Origin: Trypanosoma brucei gambiense DAL972
Lineage: Eukaryota > Euglenozoa > Kinetoplastea > Trypanosomatida > Trypanosomatidae
Assembly: GCF_000210295.1 (NCBI RefSeq)
Contig: NC_026738.1
Span: forward strand, 62,001 to 126,000
DNA: 64,000 nt
Direction of reading: 5' to 3'
Shown here: piece after piece, positions 23,479-36,141 of the stretch
Layout: each line of letters opens with the position of its first letter
How positions within the stretch are numbered: position 1 is the first letter of the stretch
Translations under genes and position numbers: made by a program
The notes under the pieces: model-generated
The model's database searches: none
Told to the model about the DNA's origin: nothing
What the model saw: only the letters and a program-made list of their open reading frames with translations

Positions 23479-25050
23479 TTAAATATCACTGTCAAGACCT
23501 GCTGCGGTCTTCGTATTTTTGCTTTTAGCACCACCTTCCTCTATGTTTATATCATCCTTCACCTCAGCCTTCCTACGGCCCCTAATAACAAAGAACACAA
23601 GCAACCCAAGCAACAGCAAAAGCAAAGGAATTAAAAATATTAACACTTTCGTTGTCCCAATCCAGCCACTCTTGGCCTCGCTGCCCTCATCATCATGGTC
23701 AGCATTTACGTCGTCCTCTTCACCACTTTCTTTCGACTCCTCTTTCAATTCCTCCGCCAATTTTTCTACATCCTTCTTCAGTTTCTCTTCAGATTCCTCG
23801 GCGTCCTTCTTTTCCTCTTTTGCAGCCTCTGCATCTTCGGTGGCTTTGATGCGCTCCTCCTCCGCTTCCTCAAATGCCTTTCTCGAATCTTTTGCCTGCT
23901 TTTCTGCAGCCTTTTCAGTTGCCTCAGCTTCCTCAACAGCCTCCAGCAACATCTTTTTCTTTTCTTCACTCACCGGCTGACCCGCCTCCTTTGCCTTCTC
24001 AGCCTTCTCAGCTTCCAAGCGCCTGGCCTCCGCCTGTTCCTCAGCAGCCACTCGTCTCGCCTCAGCCTCCTCCAAAGCCTTTCTCGCTTCCTCAGCAGCC
24101 TTCTCAGCAGCCTGGCGTTTCGCCTCCTCCTCCGCCGCCCGCGCCTCTGCTGCTTTCCTTCTCTCCTCATGCTGTGCAAGAGACTCTTTGTCACCCTCTA
24201 GCACTTTCTCAGAGTAGCGCATAACCCTTAGAGCTAGGGTCGCATCCTTCTCGAGCTTTGCTATCAAATGTGCCGTTACTCTGTAGTTCCAAAGCCAGTT
24301 CTCCAGCACTGTGCATGGTCGTCCAGCGGGAGCTGCTTGGTGAGCGGGTGCGCCTGCTCCACATATCATAACACGCATATGGTACGGCTTGGGTTTTACC
24401 TGGTTCCATATTTCGAGTGCCCTCTCCATGTTGGAGAACGTCGTTTGAGTAGTGGTGCTACTGACCACTTTGTAGTTGCATAAAATGCTGTATTTATGGG
24501 GATCAAGCCTCGAATGTTCATAGTAGTAGTCTCGCTTATACGCGTTAGGTTCACAATTTGCATTTGGAGTAGAACTGTATGAGGACTCGTGACTCTCCGT
24601 CCTGTCAACACAATGCCATTTTAGCACCTCATCGAGAGCTGCGCTTGCATTTGCCGCCGCTGCCTTAGCCCGCTTTCCTGTTTCCCCCATGTACTTGATT
24701 ATGCTATTGCCCAGCGATTTCATGTACTGCATTTCCTGTAGCCTGCTCGCGGAGAGCGATGCTGCCATTACCTTGTCATCCGATATTTTACGAAAATTCG
24801 CATTCGCATTGTTGACGAACGTAAGGATTTGTTGTTCAAATGTGTCAACCCTGGAGTTCACGCCGTCAAGCAACTTTTTCATGGTACACAGTGTCGTAGC
24901 CCCTTGTCCAACAAGTTGCCGCCCATGTGCTGTTACATACTGTTTTTGCGCAACAGAGAGCTCCTCCGCCCAAGTCACATCGAGCGCACATATGCCGCAG
25001 AGGAGAAATACTGTTGCAGTAGTGCGTAATGTAACAGGCATCGTTGACAT
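23479..25050 (-). CDS. ISG75: Invariant surface glycoprotein 75, type III N-terminus
   Basis: This 523-residue ISG75 is the first gene of the leftward array, nearest to the divergent strand-switch region. It carries the type III head (VTAHGRQLVGQG; TFEQQILTFVNN), the six conserved cysteines, the common coiled coil, a membrane helix at about 468-489 and the shared basic tail. It differs from the mirror gene at 36142-37713 by a Glu instead of Gly in the acidic segment (HDDEGSE), with no other change noticed by eye. The spacer upstream is homologous to other units up to about 25350. Confidence 0.97.
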   Translation of the reverse strand: MSTMPVTLRTTATVFLLCGICALDVTWAEELSVAQKQYVTAHGRQLVGQGATTLCTMKKLLDGVNSRVDTFEQQILTFVNNANANFRKISDDKVMAASLSASRLQEMQYMKSLGNSIIKYMGETGKRAKAAAANASAALDEVLKWHCVDRTESHESSYSSTPNANCEPNAYKRDYYYEHSRLDPHKYSILCNYKVVSSTTTQTTFSNMERALEIWNQVKPKPYHMRVMICGAGAPAHQAAPAGRPCTVLENWLWNYRVTAHLIAKLEKDATLALRVMRYSEKVLEGDKESLAQHEERRKAAEARAAEEEAKRQAAEKAAEEARKALEEAEARRVAAEEQAEARRLEAEKAEKAKEAGQPVSEEKKKMLLEAVEEAEATEKAAEKQAKDSRKAFEEAEEERIKATEDAEAAKEEKKDAEESEEKLKKDVEKLAEELKEESKESGEEDDVNADHDDEGSEAKSGWIGTTKVLIFLIPLLLLLLGLLVFFVIRGRRKAEVKDDINIEEGGAKSKNTKTAAGLDSDI

Positions 25051-25350
25051 CCGTTAAAACTTATCTGTCACCCTCCTCTGATCACCACTTCCTCAGCTTG
25101 TCAGTCTCAACCTCACGTTACCTTGGCCGTAGAAATATGCAATCAACTACAGTCAAATATCCAAGAGAAAATAAGAAAGGTAAGGGAATCGATAGAAGCG
25201 ACCAAAGAGTAAAAATATGCGCAATTGAGCAAAGGAAAGAATATGCGTATCCAATAGCGGATTTGTTGCAGTTCACCCGAACATGGACAACCTCCACGGC
25301 AGTCTTTCATTACACCCTTCATAGTAGCGCAAGGAATGTATGAATACCCT
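25051..25350 (-). promoter_or_regulatory. 5' flank and splice-acceptor region of the first leftward ISG75 gene
   Basis: This matches the promoter-proximal half of the ISG75 spacer: an invariant purine-rich leader just before the ATG, then a pyrimidine tract with TAG acceptor on the - strand. Homology to the other spacers stops at about 25350, which defines the inner edge of the left arm. Confidence 0.55.
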
Positions 25351-25535
25351 TGGTTTGTCGAGGAAATATTTATCGTGTGGGTGATAGTAAAAAAAATAAA
25401 TTTGGGTGTGAAGACATACGTTGTTTAGTTACGGATATATGTTAGTTATTTTGAAGTTGAGATGACTGAGGTGGAAGTGCATATGCTTCACACTAACTTC
25501 TTGTTGTATATCCGCAGTTGTAATTTCTGGTCACA

Positions 25536-25829
25536 ATGGTTGTTTCCGGTAAATGTTTCATGGAGTCCTTATTGCTTGTTAGTGCAGGATTACCACGCGG
25601 TGTGCGACCGTCAGGGCGATGCTCTTATGGATTGTTGTTGGTGCTTGCGTTCAGTGGCCTGTGGACGATAACGGTGCGTACTGTTGGCGCTTTGGTTGCT
25701 ACATCACTTACTGGTGGAGCCCAGCTGTTGGAGCCACTATCGTGGGCGGATGGCTGCGCAGTTCCTCATGACAACAGGCAAATCACTGAAAAAAAATCAG
25801 TTTTGCGTTTAGAAGACGAAATACCTTGA
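25536..25829 (+). CDS. Small unrecognised open frame with a hydrophobic segment
   Basis: This is a 97-codon frame starting with ATG and containing one hydrophobic stretch (GLLLVLAFSGLWTITV) near the middle. It overlaps a leftward frame (25766-26077, no ATG start) that also has two hydrophobic stretches, and another rightward frame. I recognise neither. It starts within 200 bases of the end of the ISG75 arm. It may be a piece of a lost surface-protein gene or a chance frame. Confidence 0.15.
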   Translation: MVVSGKCFMESLLLVSAGLPRGVRPSGRCSYGLLLVLAFSGLWTITVRTVGALVATSLTGGAQLLEPLSWADGCAVPHDNRQITEKKSVLRLEDEIP

Positions 25830-28800
25830 TTTTTTGCGCTAGTAGACCACGAGCTATTAGAGATCAAGCGATTTGTTCTCACGCGTCGGTTATGAAATCG
25901 TTCCTTTGACATCGCAACAGTCACTGCCACAACGAATTGCACGACCACAGATATGCAGCAGGAGAATATAAGTCGGTAGCCCACGAGAAGGGGACTGATC
26001 TCAGCAGTGGGGAGGGCAAAATATAAAAAAGAACATGCGTGACGAATAATCACAACTGCATTATTGGCTGAACGCACGGAAAGAACATCTAGCCCGCACC
26101 TGCCCTATATTCCTCACTTTATATACTTGTAAGAACTCCTCAGGTTGAGATAGCGAGCAGCGAAAGCAACTGTAACGCCAACCAATACATCAAATACTTG
26201 TGTGCAGGGAAGCAGACGCGTGAGAAGGTTACCTGCCTTTATATGTATTTACCTCGATTCCAGTGGACAAATGCGCGATGTCTGTCACATTTTCCCCCTT
26301 TTCGTTGCTTTATACGGCTTCCTTTTTTTTTAATTCTGACCATGTGCCTTTAGTTTTGCGAATTCGTCTGGGTGAAACGTGGCGCAACCAGCCAATAAAA
26401 CTCCATATGGGCACGTGGCGTGGATGAGGGAGCCCACCATGACGAAGACGACCCCTGTAATTTTTTTGTTGAAAAGACAAAAGGTAGATAAATGATATGT
26501 GCACGATACCTGCTTTGCGGGTGCTCTTTTCACTTCACACCAAAAAACCATATCAAATTCCCTCGCGGATACATGATTAAAAAAAAATTAGCGCAACAAT
26601 ATTAGCGTCAATACAACAGATTATTTGTTATTAAACACAGTCTGGAACTTCAGACAGTAACAGATATGTGAAGTCAGCAAAAAGAAAAACTCTCTTGTAT
26701 GCTGGGGTTGGGAGTCAGATATGCCCGTAATACATGATCTGTACGAGCTAACTAACGCAGTTTGAGGCGTATTCATCCTCACTTCTATTGCGTCCTCCAC
26801 CACTGCTTACAAGTGTAAGAACGCCGTGAACAGGTAACTGTACCATCTCTTTTTACGAGTCACGGCGGCTCCTACATCCGCGACAACTAAAGGCACGCCT
26901 CCACACGTCCTCTTCATCTCGCTCCCACCCTTTTCGGTTGTGTAACTGCGTTTCATTTTGAAAGTTTTTCTAACCCCCCAATCTTTTCCAGTTGGTAACA
27001 CCACACTTAACATCGCCAGCGTCAGGGTCTTCTGTACTCTCTCTCAATTTCCCCATCCCCACTGCAACTTAGTAGGCATGGGAGATGTATCCCACTGTAT
27101 TCAAAATCACTGTGGACGTCTTTCTCCCCCTTCAAAATAGTAATGATAATAATAATAATAAAAACCAACTTCCATCCCCATCTGTGTGTTAAGGAATTCC
27201 CTCAACATTCATACTTTCCGGAATTGCTGAGAAACGTTATCGTCCCACGACAATCAGCATACGTCACTCCCGAACTCGCACCTTCCCTTACCTTTTTTCT
27301 TGGCTTATTTTGTCCAGCCGTTAGTTGCGTGACGAATTGTTGATATTCTTTTTGCAAGTAACAGCCTGCCCCACGATCCAGACAGGTGACGTGAGGAGGT
27401 CATGATGTTGCAGAGGTTTGGAGCTCCAACAACATCAAGACAGCAGCCAGTAGAATGGTTAGCATTACACGAAATTAACGTACAAGAATAGGCAGCAATC
27501 CAACCAAGAGGATATGAGTCAATGCGCTTGACAGAATTCCAGAAGCCCTCCCATACAAAAAGGCTTCTGAGCACGTTTCGTTGTTATTATCACTATCATT
27601 ATAATTATCCCCAATGTTTCAGTATCGTGTGTCCCTTCAACTACACAGAACACGGTGAAGGCAAAGTGAACAGTCCACCCCTTGTTCCTTTGTGATGCGG
27701 GATATGAGGCTCACGGCAATGTGCATGTTTACAAAAAAAGCCTCTGGGTACAATACTTTGACAAAATGGGGTGTCACCTCCATACGTAATTCGAGGAATC
27801 AATGGCAAAAAAAAGTCAGAGTCAGCTTCCAGCTGACTGTGCCCATTTACAAATTATGTGGAGGGAGAAATGAGCAAACAGTATAGCAAGAAAAAAAAAC
27901 CCCATTGCATTTCCCCGACGTTAATATATTTTCCTTCCCATGTATGCACCACTCACCGAAACAGCTCACACGCAAAGACACACATTTGTAAAATTAGAAG
28001 AAGCATTGAGAAACGCTTTAAAAAACGTGAAACGGGGGCAAATACCATGGGCTACATGGAGGCTGGTGACAATACGTAGCTTTGTATATGAGGGATGCAT
28101 AAAAACTAGAGGACACAGAAATATTTAATTTATAGCCTCACAAGTACCTCTCCCAACGTATTTCCCCCTATTTAGAGGAATTTTGTTACTGAAAGTGGTG
28201 TATGGCGTTCATTTCACTGCCCTTTATTCGTGTCGATACAGAGGCAGAAATACTCAAACATATTGGCAGCAAACTAAGTGCTGGCATATTGGTTCCTTTC
28301 CCTTTCCTTGTATACGAGCGTGGAGGTGTCCACGCGCGGCCACAAACCAACATCATGTGTAACTGAAGAATGAACTGCATACAACATACACCCTTCACAT
28401 ATGAGAGAAAAATAATACGCATAACTACGAGCAAATCATTCAGCGTCTCTAGACGCTTGAAACAGAGCCAAGGTTTAAACCCGCAAGTTTATCCCCAGTA
28501 CTGCTGCTGATTTCCTTGTGTCCCTTTTCCCACCCCGCACTTTAACTTTTACGGAAAGAAGTTCTCTGTAGGAGCGCTACTTTCAACTCTCAGCGAGCAT
28601 GTCGTCACCCCTGCACCTCACCAGCGCACTGTCAATAGGTAATGCATATATAAATATATATATTTCTCACAACTAATCCGCAGTATTGAAATGGAGCAAA
28701 ATAAGTTTTTTCTTCGCTGCTCTGCCGCTGTTAGTGGGAGCGACCACCACTACATCTTTTCTCACTCAACAAGAAGAATCAGGCAGAGGGGAAACAACTC

Positions 28801-30023
28801 CCACAGGCATGTACTTTCCCTCCATGTTCCCCTACATTTCATTTCCCCTCTCCCCCCAAGGGTCTTTCGATCCGAATAGTGTTAAAGTTTTAAAAAATAA
28901 CATTGGGTAAGCCCCCCTTTTCATCCTCCACTGTGCTCTTTCGATATCCAGATACGCATATATTTTCAACCACCAGTTCCCGAATCCAGCCAAATGGAGG
29001 GTCAACTAGTTCAACAAGCAAGGCAGAAATCTGGCATCCTTTCTCCTTTTTTTTTTCATGGTTAGAGGAGTCGTGGCACCAGTAAAGGAGAAAGCGCCCC
29101 CTGATACATATATCCGCAGATGTATTAGTTCAGCTCTCTTTGTGGACGTTAAACCCCGCCCAGATTGCCACAGTTGTCAGGGCTAATTCCCCTTACCTGT
29201 CTATCACCTGCAGACCTGTATGCCGGGCCGTCCTTGCAACTTGGAGTGGATCCCGTTGAAGGAGGGAAGGGGCTTAACTTAGGAGCGGAGAAAAGGTGTA
29301 CTTTCAAACACTTCCAAAAAGACCCCAAGGTAAGCAAATGCCCGAGTCATGACACAAGTGTTTCGATGAGAGGAGCAGATAGGTAACGCATTCGCGCATT
29401 TGCACACCTACTCATAGAGGTGCGCATGTCGCTACCTGCGTCACCGGCGTCCCTCCCCCCCGTGGCTTCATTCTTCTTTTGGCTTTTTACAAATTAACAA
29501 GCGCGTGCGCGTCGGTGCCGCGGGCTCCTTGGGGCAGAATTTGTTTCAGACTTCCCTCTCCTGTAGAGTTCAACCGAAGCCGGTAGAGTTTTATCACCCC
29601 TCCCCCCTGGCGTACTGACAAATCAAGAGAAGAAAAAAAAAAGGGCAACCTCCCCCTTCCCTCACTTTCCCCCAAGCCACTCCGTTCCGCCACAGTACAT
29701 TCTTATCGGTAGGAAGCAAACGACCCCCAGCTTCCTCAGCTTTAACGGACAGTCTAGACACATAGCCCACCGCTCAACCCAGCATGACCTCCCCCAGCCC
29801 GCAGTCACACTGCAATCCTTCCCGGAACGGTATTAGCACGACGGCGTAAATCCGCTTGTCGGAGCGTATGAGCTAACAGAGCCGCGGCCCCGACCATGTG
29901 GCCCTTAAAAAGGCGGTGCTGGCACATTCCCGTTTCCACTTCTTAAAAATTTATTATCACGCGGCGGGATTCACTGTGTGGCCTGCCTGACTACAGGGGG
30001 AGGGGCAGCGGTATGAATAAGTA

Positions 30024-30149
<126 letters not shown>

Positions 30150-30578
30150 CGGCTCTTCGCTGCCGAGATGTCGACTTCAGTGCAGGCGTGCGTGGTGGGG
30201 GCTTCTACTCTCATTGAAGGCTGATCGTTTCGGAGTTCTACGCCTTAAAAGGGAGTTGGATTCTTCTTCCGTAATTTTCTTACAGGATGGTGCGGGGCGT
30301 ATCATTGCTTATCGTGCGTGAAGGGCGGTGGGGACGACGGGGTTCCCTCCAAATCTCTGAGCTTCTGCCGCCTAAGGAGGCCGCGACGATGGCCGTTGCT
30401 TGGGACACGATTTCATTTTTTTTTAAACTTTCGTTGATTACCGCCGGTAAGTTTTTTCTTTCTTCCCCCCCGTCCAAGGGAGTTTGCATCTAACCATTCG
30501 GCACGAGTGGTAGGTATTTTCTTCCCTTTCCCAGAGATACTGGCTCTCGACACCGCGGTGAGGTCTCTCGAGGGACTT

Positions 30579-30593
30579 GGGGGGGGGGGGGGG
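30579..30593 (+). repeat. Poly-G tract (15 G)
   Basis: A run of 15 G on the + strand lies about 430 bases after the TG tract and 3.4 kb before the first rightward ISG75 gene. A C15 run occurs in the other divergent region at 7463-7477. Confidence 0.9.
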
Positions 30594-33500
30594 ACCATTT
30601 ACCATGGAGGTTAACTCATCCGGGGATCTCACTCAGAGCATACGGCAGACTCTAACTTCGTGGCGTGGAGGGTTTACGTATGTGAAGGATTAGCTCTGGT
30701 GGTAACCTTAATAGGGACGTGTCTATCTGTTGTGTGCACGGAATGGGAGGCAGACGTTCCCTCTTGTTCTCCTGTCGGCACGGTGAGCTCTGTGAGCTTC
30801 GTAAAAAAAAAACAAGAAGCCAAAAACAAACAATAATAGTGGGAGAGTTTATGGTACCGTGCGATTGTTGCGGTTGGCAATCCTTTTGTTAGTGTGAGTG
30901 TAACTTGTACGTTACCCTAAAGCTGGATGGAGCTTTCTATTGGTACGTTGAACGGTCTGGCCGCGGTCGCACCGTCAGGGTGATTGATGGACCTATGTTA
31001 CTTTGGGATTCCGGCAAGTATACCTGTTCGTTTCTATTTCTCCTTTGCTCTTTGGACGCACGCACGCACGTGTGTTTGTGCTACGTGAAATTGTTGTGGG
31101 GAAAAAGTATTTTTACTAATTATCTTTCGAGAGAGATTGACCTTCTGTGCGGCTGCATTGGTCGTGCACTGTTGCCTGCTCCATGTTTTATTAGCGGTAG
31201 ATTTTTTTTTTTGGCTGCAGAGGTTTATGCAAAATGGCAACGAGGCTGTGTCCGGCGCTGGCTGGTGCTGTGATGAAGCCCAGATTAGGTTGCTAACATT
31301 TTAAAGGTGGGTAGTCGTGAATTTTGCATCACTCTCTGCTTTATTTGCTTTCCTTCTGTTTCCGTTTTAACTTGCCCAATTTTTGATTGAGGTAGTGGGT
31401 TTACAGCTGCGTGACTATTTATTTGGCATGGTCACCGCAACGTATTCACTAGAGAAGCTAATATGAAGTAAAGGAAACAATAAAGTAACGTACACAAGGC
31501 ACTGCGGAAGGAGTAGATCCTCCTCCTTTCTCGTAAGATTACTTTTTCCCCTGGACCGTCACAGCATTACAATGACTTTACATAGTTTCTTCCTACGGGA
31601 AGGAACTAATTGAATCAATTGACCTTTGCGTTTCTGACCTAAAAGGGGGTGAGTTCTGTATGTTAAACACCTTTCCCCCTCCTGGGCTGTCGAACCACAT
31701 GTTAGTGCTAGCCGCCTTTCATCACCAGGGGGCATAATCGTCTTGACTGCTCGGTATTTCTTGACCCGTAGCAGGTTTGCATAAGGCCCGTATCTTCCTA
31801 GTCTGGACTATACACATCAAAGCATTTGTATATGTCGCTCAGCGAGTTGGTTTAGCGGGTCTCTAAGCGCTTATAGGAGGAAGGAAAGACACAATGCTAA
31901 GGAAGCGTGCGCTGCGAATCCTATGCAGGTCCCATAAATTTCTACTTGTTGGAGGAAAAAAATTACCATTTGATTTCTTACCACAAACTAACGAAGAGAA
32001 CACAAATTCATGTATCGACACGTGGGCATGGGGTGCGGTTTCGGCGATGACGTTCGGTGATGTGCGGTTGTTTCTCCCACATGGCTTTTGCTATACAGAG
32101 TGGTTGCGTAGCAGACGGTCATAAGAACCATCATGTGATGGTTTTGCCTTTAGTTTCGTGCGTCGGGAGGCGGGACATGTGATGTGTTCTGCAGGGTCGC
32201 ATGTATTTGTTCACTACTGTTGAATGTTTTTGCTCGCTCAAAAGCATAGACACTACTTTCTGGCGGTGAATTTGGATGCTTTCTTGTTGGATAGCGAACA
32301 TCCCCCAGCAGCAATATACGTTAGTAAAAAGGGAATAGCTTGTTCAGCATATCGTTGACACATTGTTGTAAACCTGTCTGAATCTTTATACACATTCAAG
32401 TGCGCATGAAGCAATGGATCGATTTTGATTTCCTCCCCCTTTCCCCGTCAGCAGCACATAAAAAAACTTTTAGCTGATTCAAACAGAGACGCGATACTTA
32501 CTAGTTCCTCGGTTATTTGCTAAACATTCGTTTTGCACTTCAACGTTGCTGAAGCTGAGGTATACGGGAGGTTGTGAGACAGCAGTGAAGGAGCCCATTA
32601 TTTTCGTTGAATTCCGTACAGCAAACGTCTTGCCTTTGGCGTGGTAAGATACTTAGTCGACGGCTCGGTTTGATTAAAATTACTGGGAGGTAAACAACAC
32701 TTTACTGCTTATGTTTGGATGCCTTCCGCATTGGGGGATTCACTGCGGCCTGCCCCTTCGGGCTGTTGACACCGATATATTATTATCATTAGCTTTTATG
32801 ATTGTGGCGTTGAGTCACCGCTGTTTTGTTTTTGTTTCCCATTATTTACCTTCTAAAAAAGGTTCCGCAAAGATATTCCTACTGTTTTTCGTTTAGGTGC
32901 GTAAATGGCGACCACGTTGATTACCATTGATTCGCTTTCATTCTTATTTTGCCATATATGCACGTATGTTTTCGTAGCACGACGTTTGCCATAATTTTCA
33001 GAGAATATAATTCGAAGAAAAAAAATTATCTTGTGGGGAGGGTATGCCATAGCAAGCTGTACTGAGAAATCAAGAAACCTTTTCGAAAAAAAATTCAACC
33101 GCTCAGTGTGGTGGTTATGCAAAACTGGTTAGGTCACAGAGGTGGGTAACGTAAAATTGCCGCGGCCCCGTCCGCTAGGGAAAACTCGTTTCCGTGATCG
33201 GTACACGGAAACAGCAAAGTGTCTCACTGAGGTGGAAGCATTTTTGGCCGAGTGACCGGTTGTACAAGACTCACGTACTTCCGTGCCTACCGCGCATTGT
33301 CAGTGTGTGTGTGTGTGTCTGTGTGTGTGTGATACAGTAAACCGCGAGGGACTCTGTCACTTTGTGTTTCGCCACCCAGCACTGTTGTTGATGCTTCATG
33401 GTATGTGCCGCAACCGTTTTTCAAACATCATAGACTTTGCTGCACCCTTGTGGCTGCCACAGTCGTAAAGCGTTCCACCATCTAGCTGTTTCCCCCTTTT

Positions 33501-33701
33501 ATCTATACACCTCTTTGTATTTTTTCTCAGCAGCCATTTCCCGTGCTCCTGCTCTTTTTTATGATTTGACAGGCCTTGTGCTATCTTCTGAAATGGTCAC
33601 TTTGGCCTTTATTTGTAAAGGCACTTTAGCTCAACGCACTCAACCCCATCACCAAGGGGAGCTGCGGTGGCCGGATGGCTCATAGCATGCCGAGGTTTGC
33701 A

Positions 33702-33979
33702 GCTACTACGAAGGGTGTAATGAAAGACTGCCGTGGAGGTTGTCCATGTTCGGGTGAACTGCAACAAATCCGCTATTGGATACGCATATTCTTTCCTTTG
33801 CTCAATTGCGCATATTTTTACTCTTTGGTCGCTTCTATCGATTCCCTTACCTTTCTTATTTTCTCTTGGATATTTGACTGTAGTTGATTGCATATTTCTA
33901 CGGCCAAGGTAACGTGAGGTTGAGACTGACAAGCTGAGGAAGTGGTGATCAGAGGAGGGTGACAGATAAGTTTTAACGG
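33702..33979 (+). promoter_or_regulatory. 5' flank and splice-acceptor region of the first rightward ISG75 gene
   Basis: The sequence matches the 3' half of the ISG75 spacer. A pyrimidine-rich tract at 33841-33866 is followed by AG at 33882-33883, a likely spliced-leader acceptor that would leave a 5' UTR of about 96 bases. Sequence left of 33702 is unique. Confidence 0.55.
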
Positions 33980-35551
33980 ATGTCAACGATGCCTGTTACA
34001 TTACGCACTACTGCAACAGTATTTCTCCTCTGCGGCATATGTGCGCTCGATGTGACTTGGGCGGAGGAGCTCTCTGTTGCACAAAAACAATATGTAACAG
34101 CAGGTGCTCGGCAACTTGATGGACAAGGGGCTACGGCACTGTGCGAAATGAAGAAGATGCTTGACGGCGTGAACTCCAGGGTTGACATGTTTGAACAGCA
34201 GGCGTATATGTATGTCAACAATGCGAATGCGAATTTTCGTAAAATATCGGATGACAAGGGAATGGAGTTATCATTCCCTTCAAATAAGCTTCGGGAAATA
34301 CAGTACATGAAATCGCTGGGCAATGGCATAATCAAGTACATGGGGGGCACAGGAGAGCGGGCTAAGGCAGCGGCGGCAAATGCAAGCGCAGCTCTCGACC
34401 AAGTGCTGACGTGGCATTGTGTTGACAGGACGGCGAGTCATGACGTCCTTCCTGGCTACGGTCGAAATGAGAACTGCTTACCCAACGCGTACAAGCGAGA
34501 CTACTACTATGAACATTCGAGGCTTGATCCCCATAAATACAGCATTTTATGCAACTACAAAGTAGTGGACAGTGTCATTACACAAACGACGTTCTCCAAC
34601 ATGGAGAGGGCACTCGAAATATGGAACCAGGTAAAACCCAAACCGTACTCCGCTCGTGTTATGATATGTGGAGCAGGCGCACCCGCTCACCAAGCAGCTC
34701 CCGCTGGACGACCATGCACAGTGCTGGAGAACTGGCTTTGGAACTACAGAGTAACGGCACATTTAATATCGAAGGTCGAGAAGGATGCGACCCTAGCTCT
34801 AAGGGTTTTTCACTACTCTAAGAAAGTGCTAGAGGGTTACAAAGAGTCTCTTGCACAGCATGAGGAGAGAAGGAAAGCAGCAGAGGCGCGGGCGGCGGAG
34901 GAGGAGGCGAAACGCCAGGCTGCTGAGAAGGCTGCTGAGGAAGCGAGAAAGGCTTTGGAGGAGGCTGAGGCGAGACGAGTGGCTGCTGAGGAACAGGCGG
35001 AGGCCAGGCGCTTGGAAGCTGAGAAGGCTGAGAAGGCAAAGGAGGCGGGTCAGCCGGTGAGTGAAGAAAAGAAAAAGATGTTGCTGGAGGCTGTTGAGGA
35101 AGCTGAGGCAACTGAAAAGGCTGCAGAAAAGCAGGCAAAAGATTCGAGAAAGGCATTTGAGGAAGCGGAGGAGGAGCGCATCAAAGCCACCGAAGATGCA
35201 GAGGCTGCAAAAGAGGAAAAGAAGGACGCCGAGGAATCTGAAGAGAAACTGAAGAAGGATGTAGAAAAATTGGCGGAGGAATTGAAAGAGGAGTCGAAAG
35301 AAAGTGGTGAAGAGGACGACGTAAATGCTGACCATGACGATGGGGGCAGCGAGGCCAAGAGTGGCTGGATTGGGACAACGAAAGTGTTAATATTTTTAAT
35401 TCCTTTGCTTTTGCTGTTGCTTGGGTTGCTTGTGTTCTTTGTTATTAGGGGCCGTAGGAAGGCTGAGGTGAAGGATGATATAAACATAGAGGAAGGTGGT
35501 GCTAAAAGCAAAAATACGAAGACCGCAGCAGGTCTTGACAGTGATATTTAA
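33980..35551 (+). CDS. ISG75: Invariant surface glycoprotein 75, type II N-terminus
   Basis: This is the first gene of the rightward array. The 523-residue product has a signal peptide, six-cysteine head (C55, C147, C166, C191, C230, C246), Ala/Glu/Lys-rich coiled coil (about 297-440), acidic juxtamembrane patch, membrane helix 468-489 and 34-residue basic tail. The head is type II and the protein appears identical to that of 21317-22888. A silent site near the start differs from that gene and matches other units instead, so the copies have exchanged sequence in patches. Confidence 0.97.
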   Translation: MSTMPVTLRTTATVFLLCGICALDVTWAEELSVAQKQYVTAGARQLDGQGATALCEMKKMLDGVNSRVDMFEQQAYMYVNNANANFRKISDDKGMELSFPSNKLREIQYMKSLGNGIIKYMGGTGERAKAAAANASAALDQVLTWHCVDRTASHDVLPGYGRNENCLPNAYKRDYYYEHSRLDPHKYSILCNYKVVDSVITQTTFSNMERALEIWNQVKPKPYSARVMICGAGAPAHQAAPAGRPCTVLENWLWNYRVTAHLISKVEKDATLALRVFHYSKKVLEGYKESLAQHEERRKAAEARAAEEEAKRQAAEKAAEEARKALEEAEARRVAAEEQAEARRLEAEKAEKAKEAGQPVSEEKKKMLLEAVEEAEATEKAAEKQAKDSRKAFEEAEEERIKATEDAEAAKEEKKDAEESEEKLKKDVEKLAEELKEESKESGEEDDVNADHDDGGSEAKSGWIGTTKVLIFLIPLLLLLLGLLVFFVIRGRRKAEVKDDINIEEGGAKSKNTKTAAGLDSDI

Positions 35552-36141
35552 ACACTATCACAGGTGCCCGAACACGAAGGAACAGGTATAGGCATTTGTG
35601 TGTATGATTTTGGAATTGGAATCGGTTGCTATAAGTGATATAAGGGTGCTTTTTATATGTTGTCGTTTCTTGCTTTTTATACCGTTGCTTGTAATGTTTC
35701 GGTCTGACCAGTTCCTTGCAGCTTATCTCAAGGTTATTACCCTTTTCCCACATACTACTGGTTTGAGGTAGGGCCGCATTGGTAGCTGCGGATACCAGTG
35801 CTGATGCCTTTTTTCATACGTATTGCTTATTTCATGTGTTAAGGGTATTCATACATTCCTTGCGCTACTATGAAGGGTGTAATGAAAGACTGCCGTGGAG
35901 GTTGTCCATGTTCGGGTGAACTGCAACAAATCCGCTATTGGATACGCATATTCTTTCCTTTGCTCAATTGCGCATATTTTTACTCTTTGGTCGCTTCTAT
36001 CGATTCCCTTACCTTTCTTATTTTCTCTTGGATATTTGACTGTAGTTGATTGCATATTTCTACGGCCAAGGTAACGTGAGGTTGAGACTGACAAGCTGAG
36101 GAAGTGGTGATCAGAGGAGGGTGACAGATAAGTTTTAACGG

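Larger units (their letters stand above)
18930..25350. repeat. Left arm of the ISG75 inverted duplication
   Basis: This arm holds three tandem ISG75 repeat units of about 2160 bp (gene plus about 590-bp spacer) on the - strand and mirrors 33702-44741. The outer end is marked by about 200 bases after the last gene (18930-19130) that match, inverted, the sequence after the last gene of the right arm (44545-44741). The inner end is at about 25350, where the spacer sequence common to all units gives way to unique DNA. Confidence 0.9.

Noticed and set aside
28686..28910. 74-codon frame with a signal-like hydrophobic start
   Set aside because: It begins with TTG rather than ATG, overlaps another frame, and the hydrophobic stretch is short; no family recognised.
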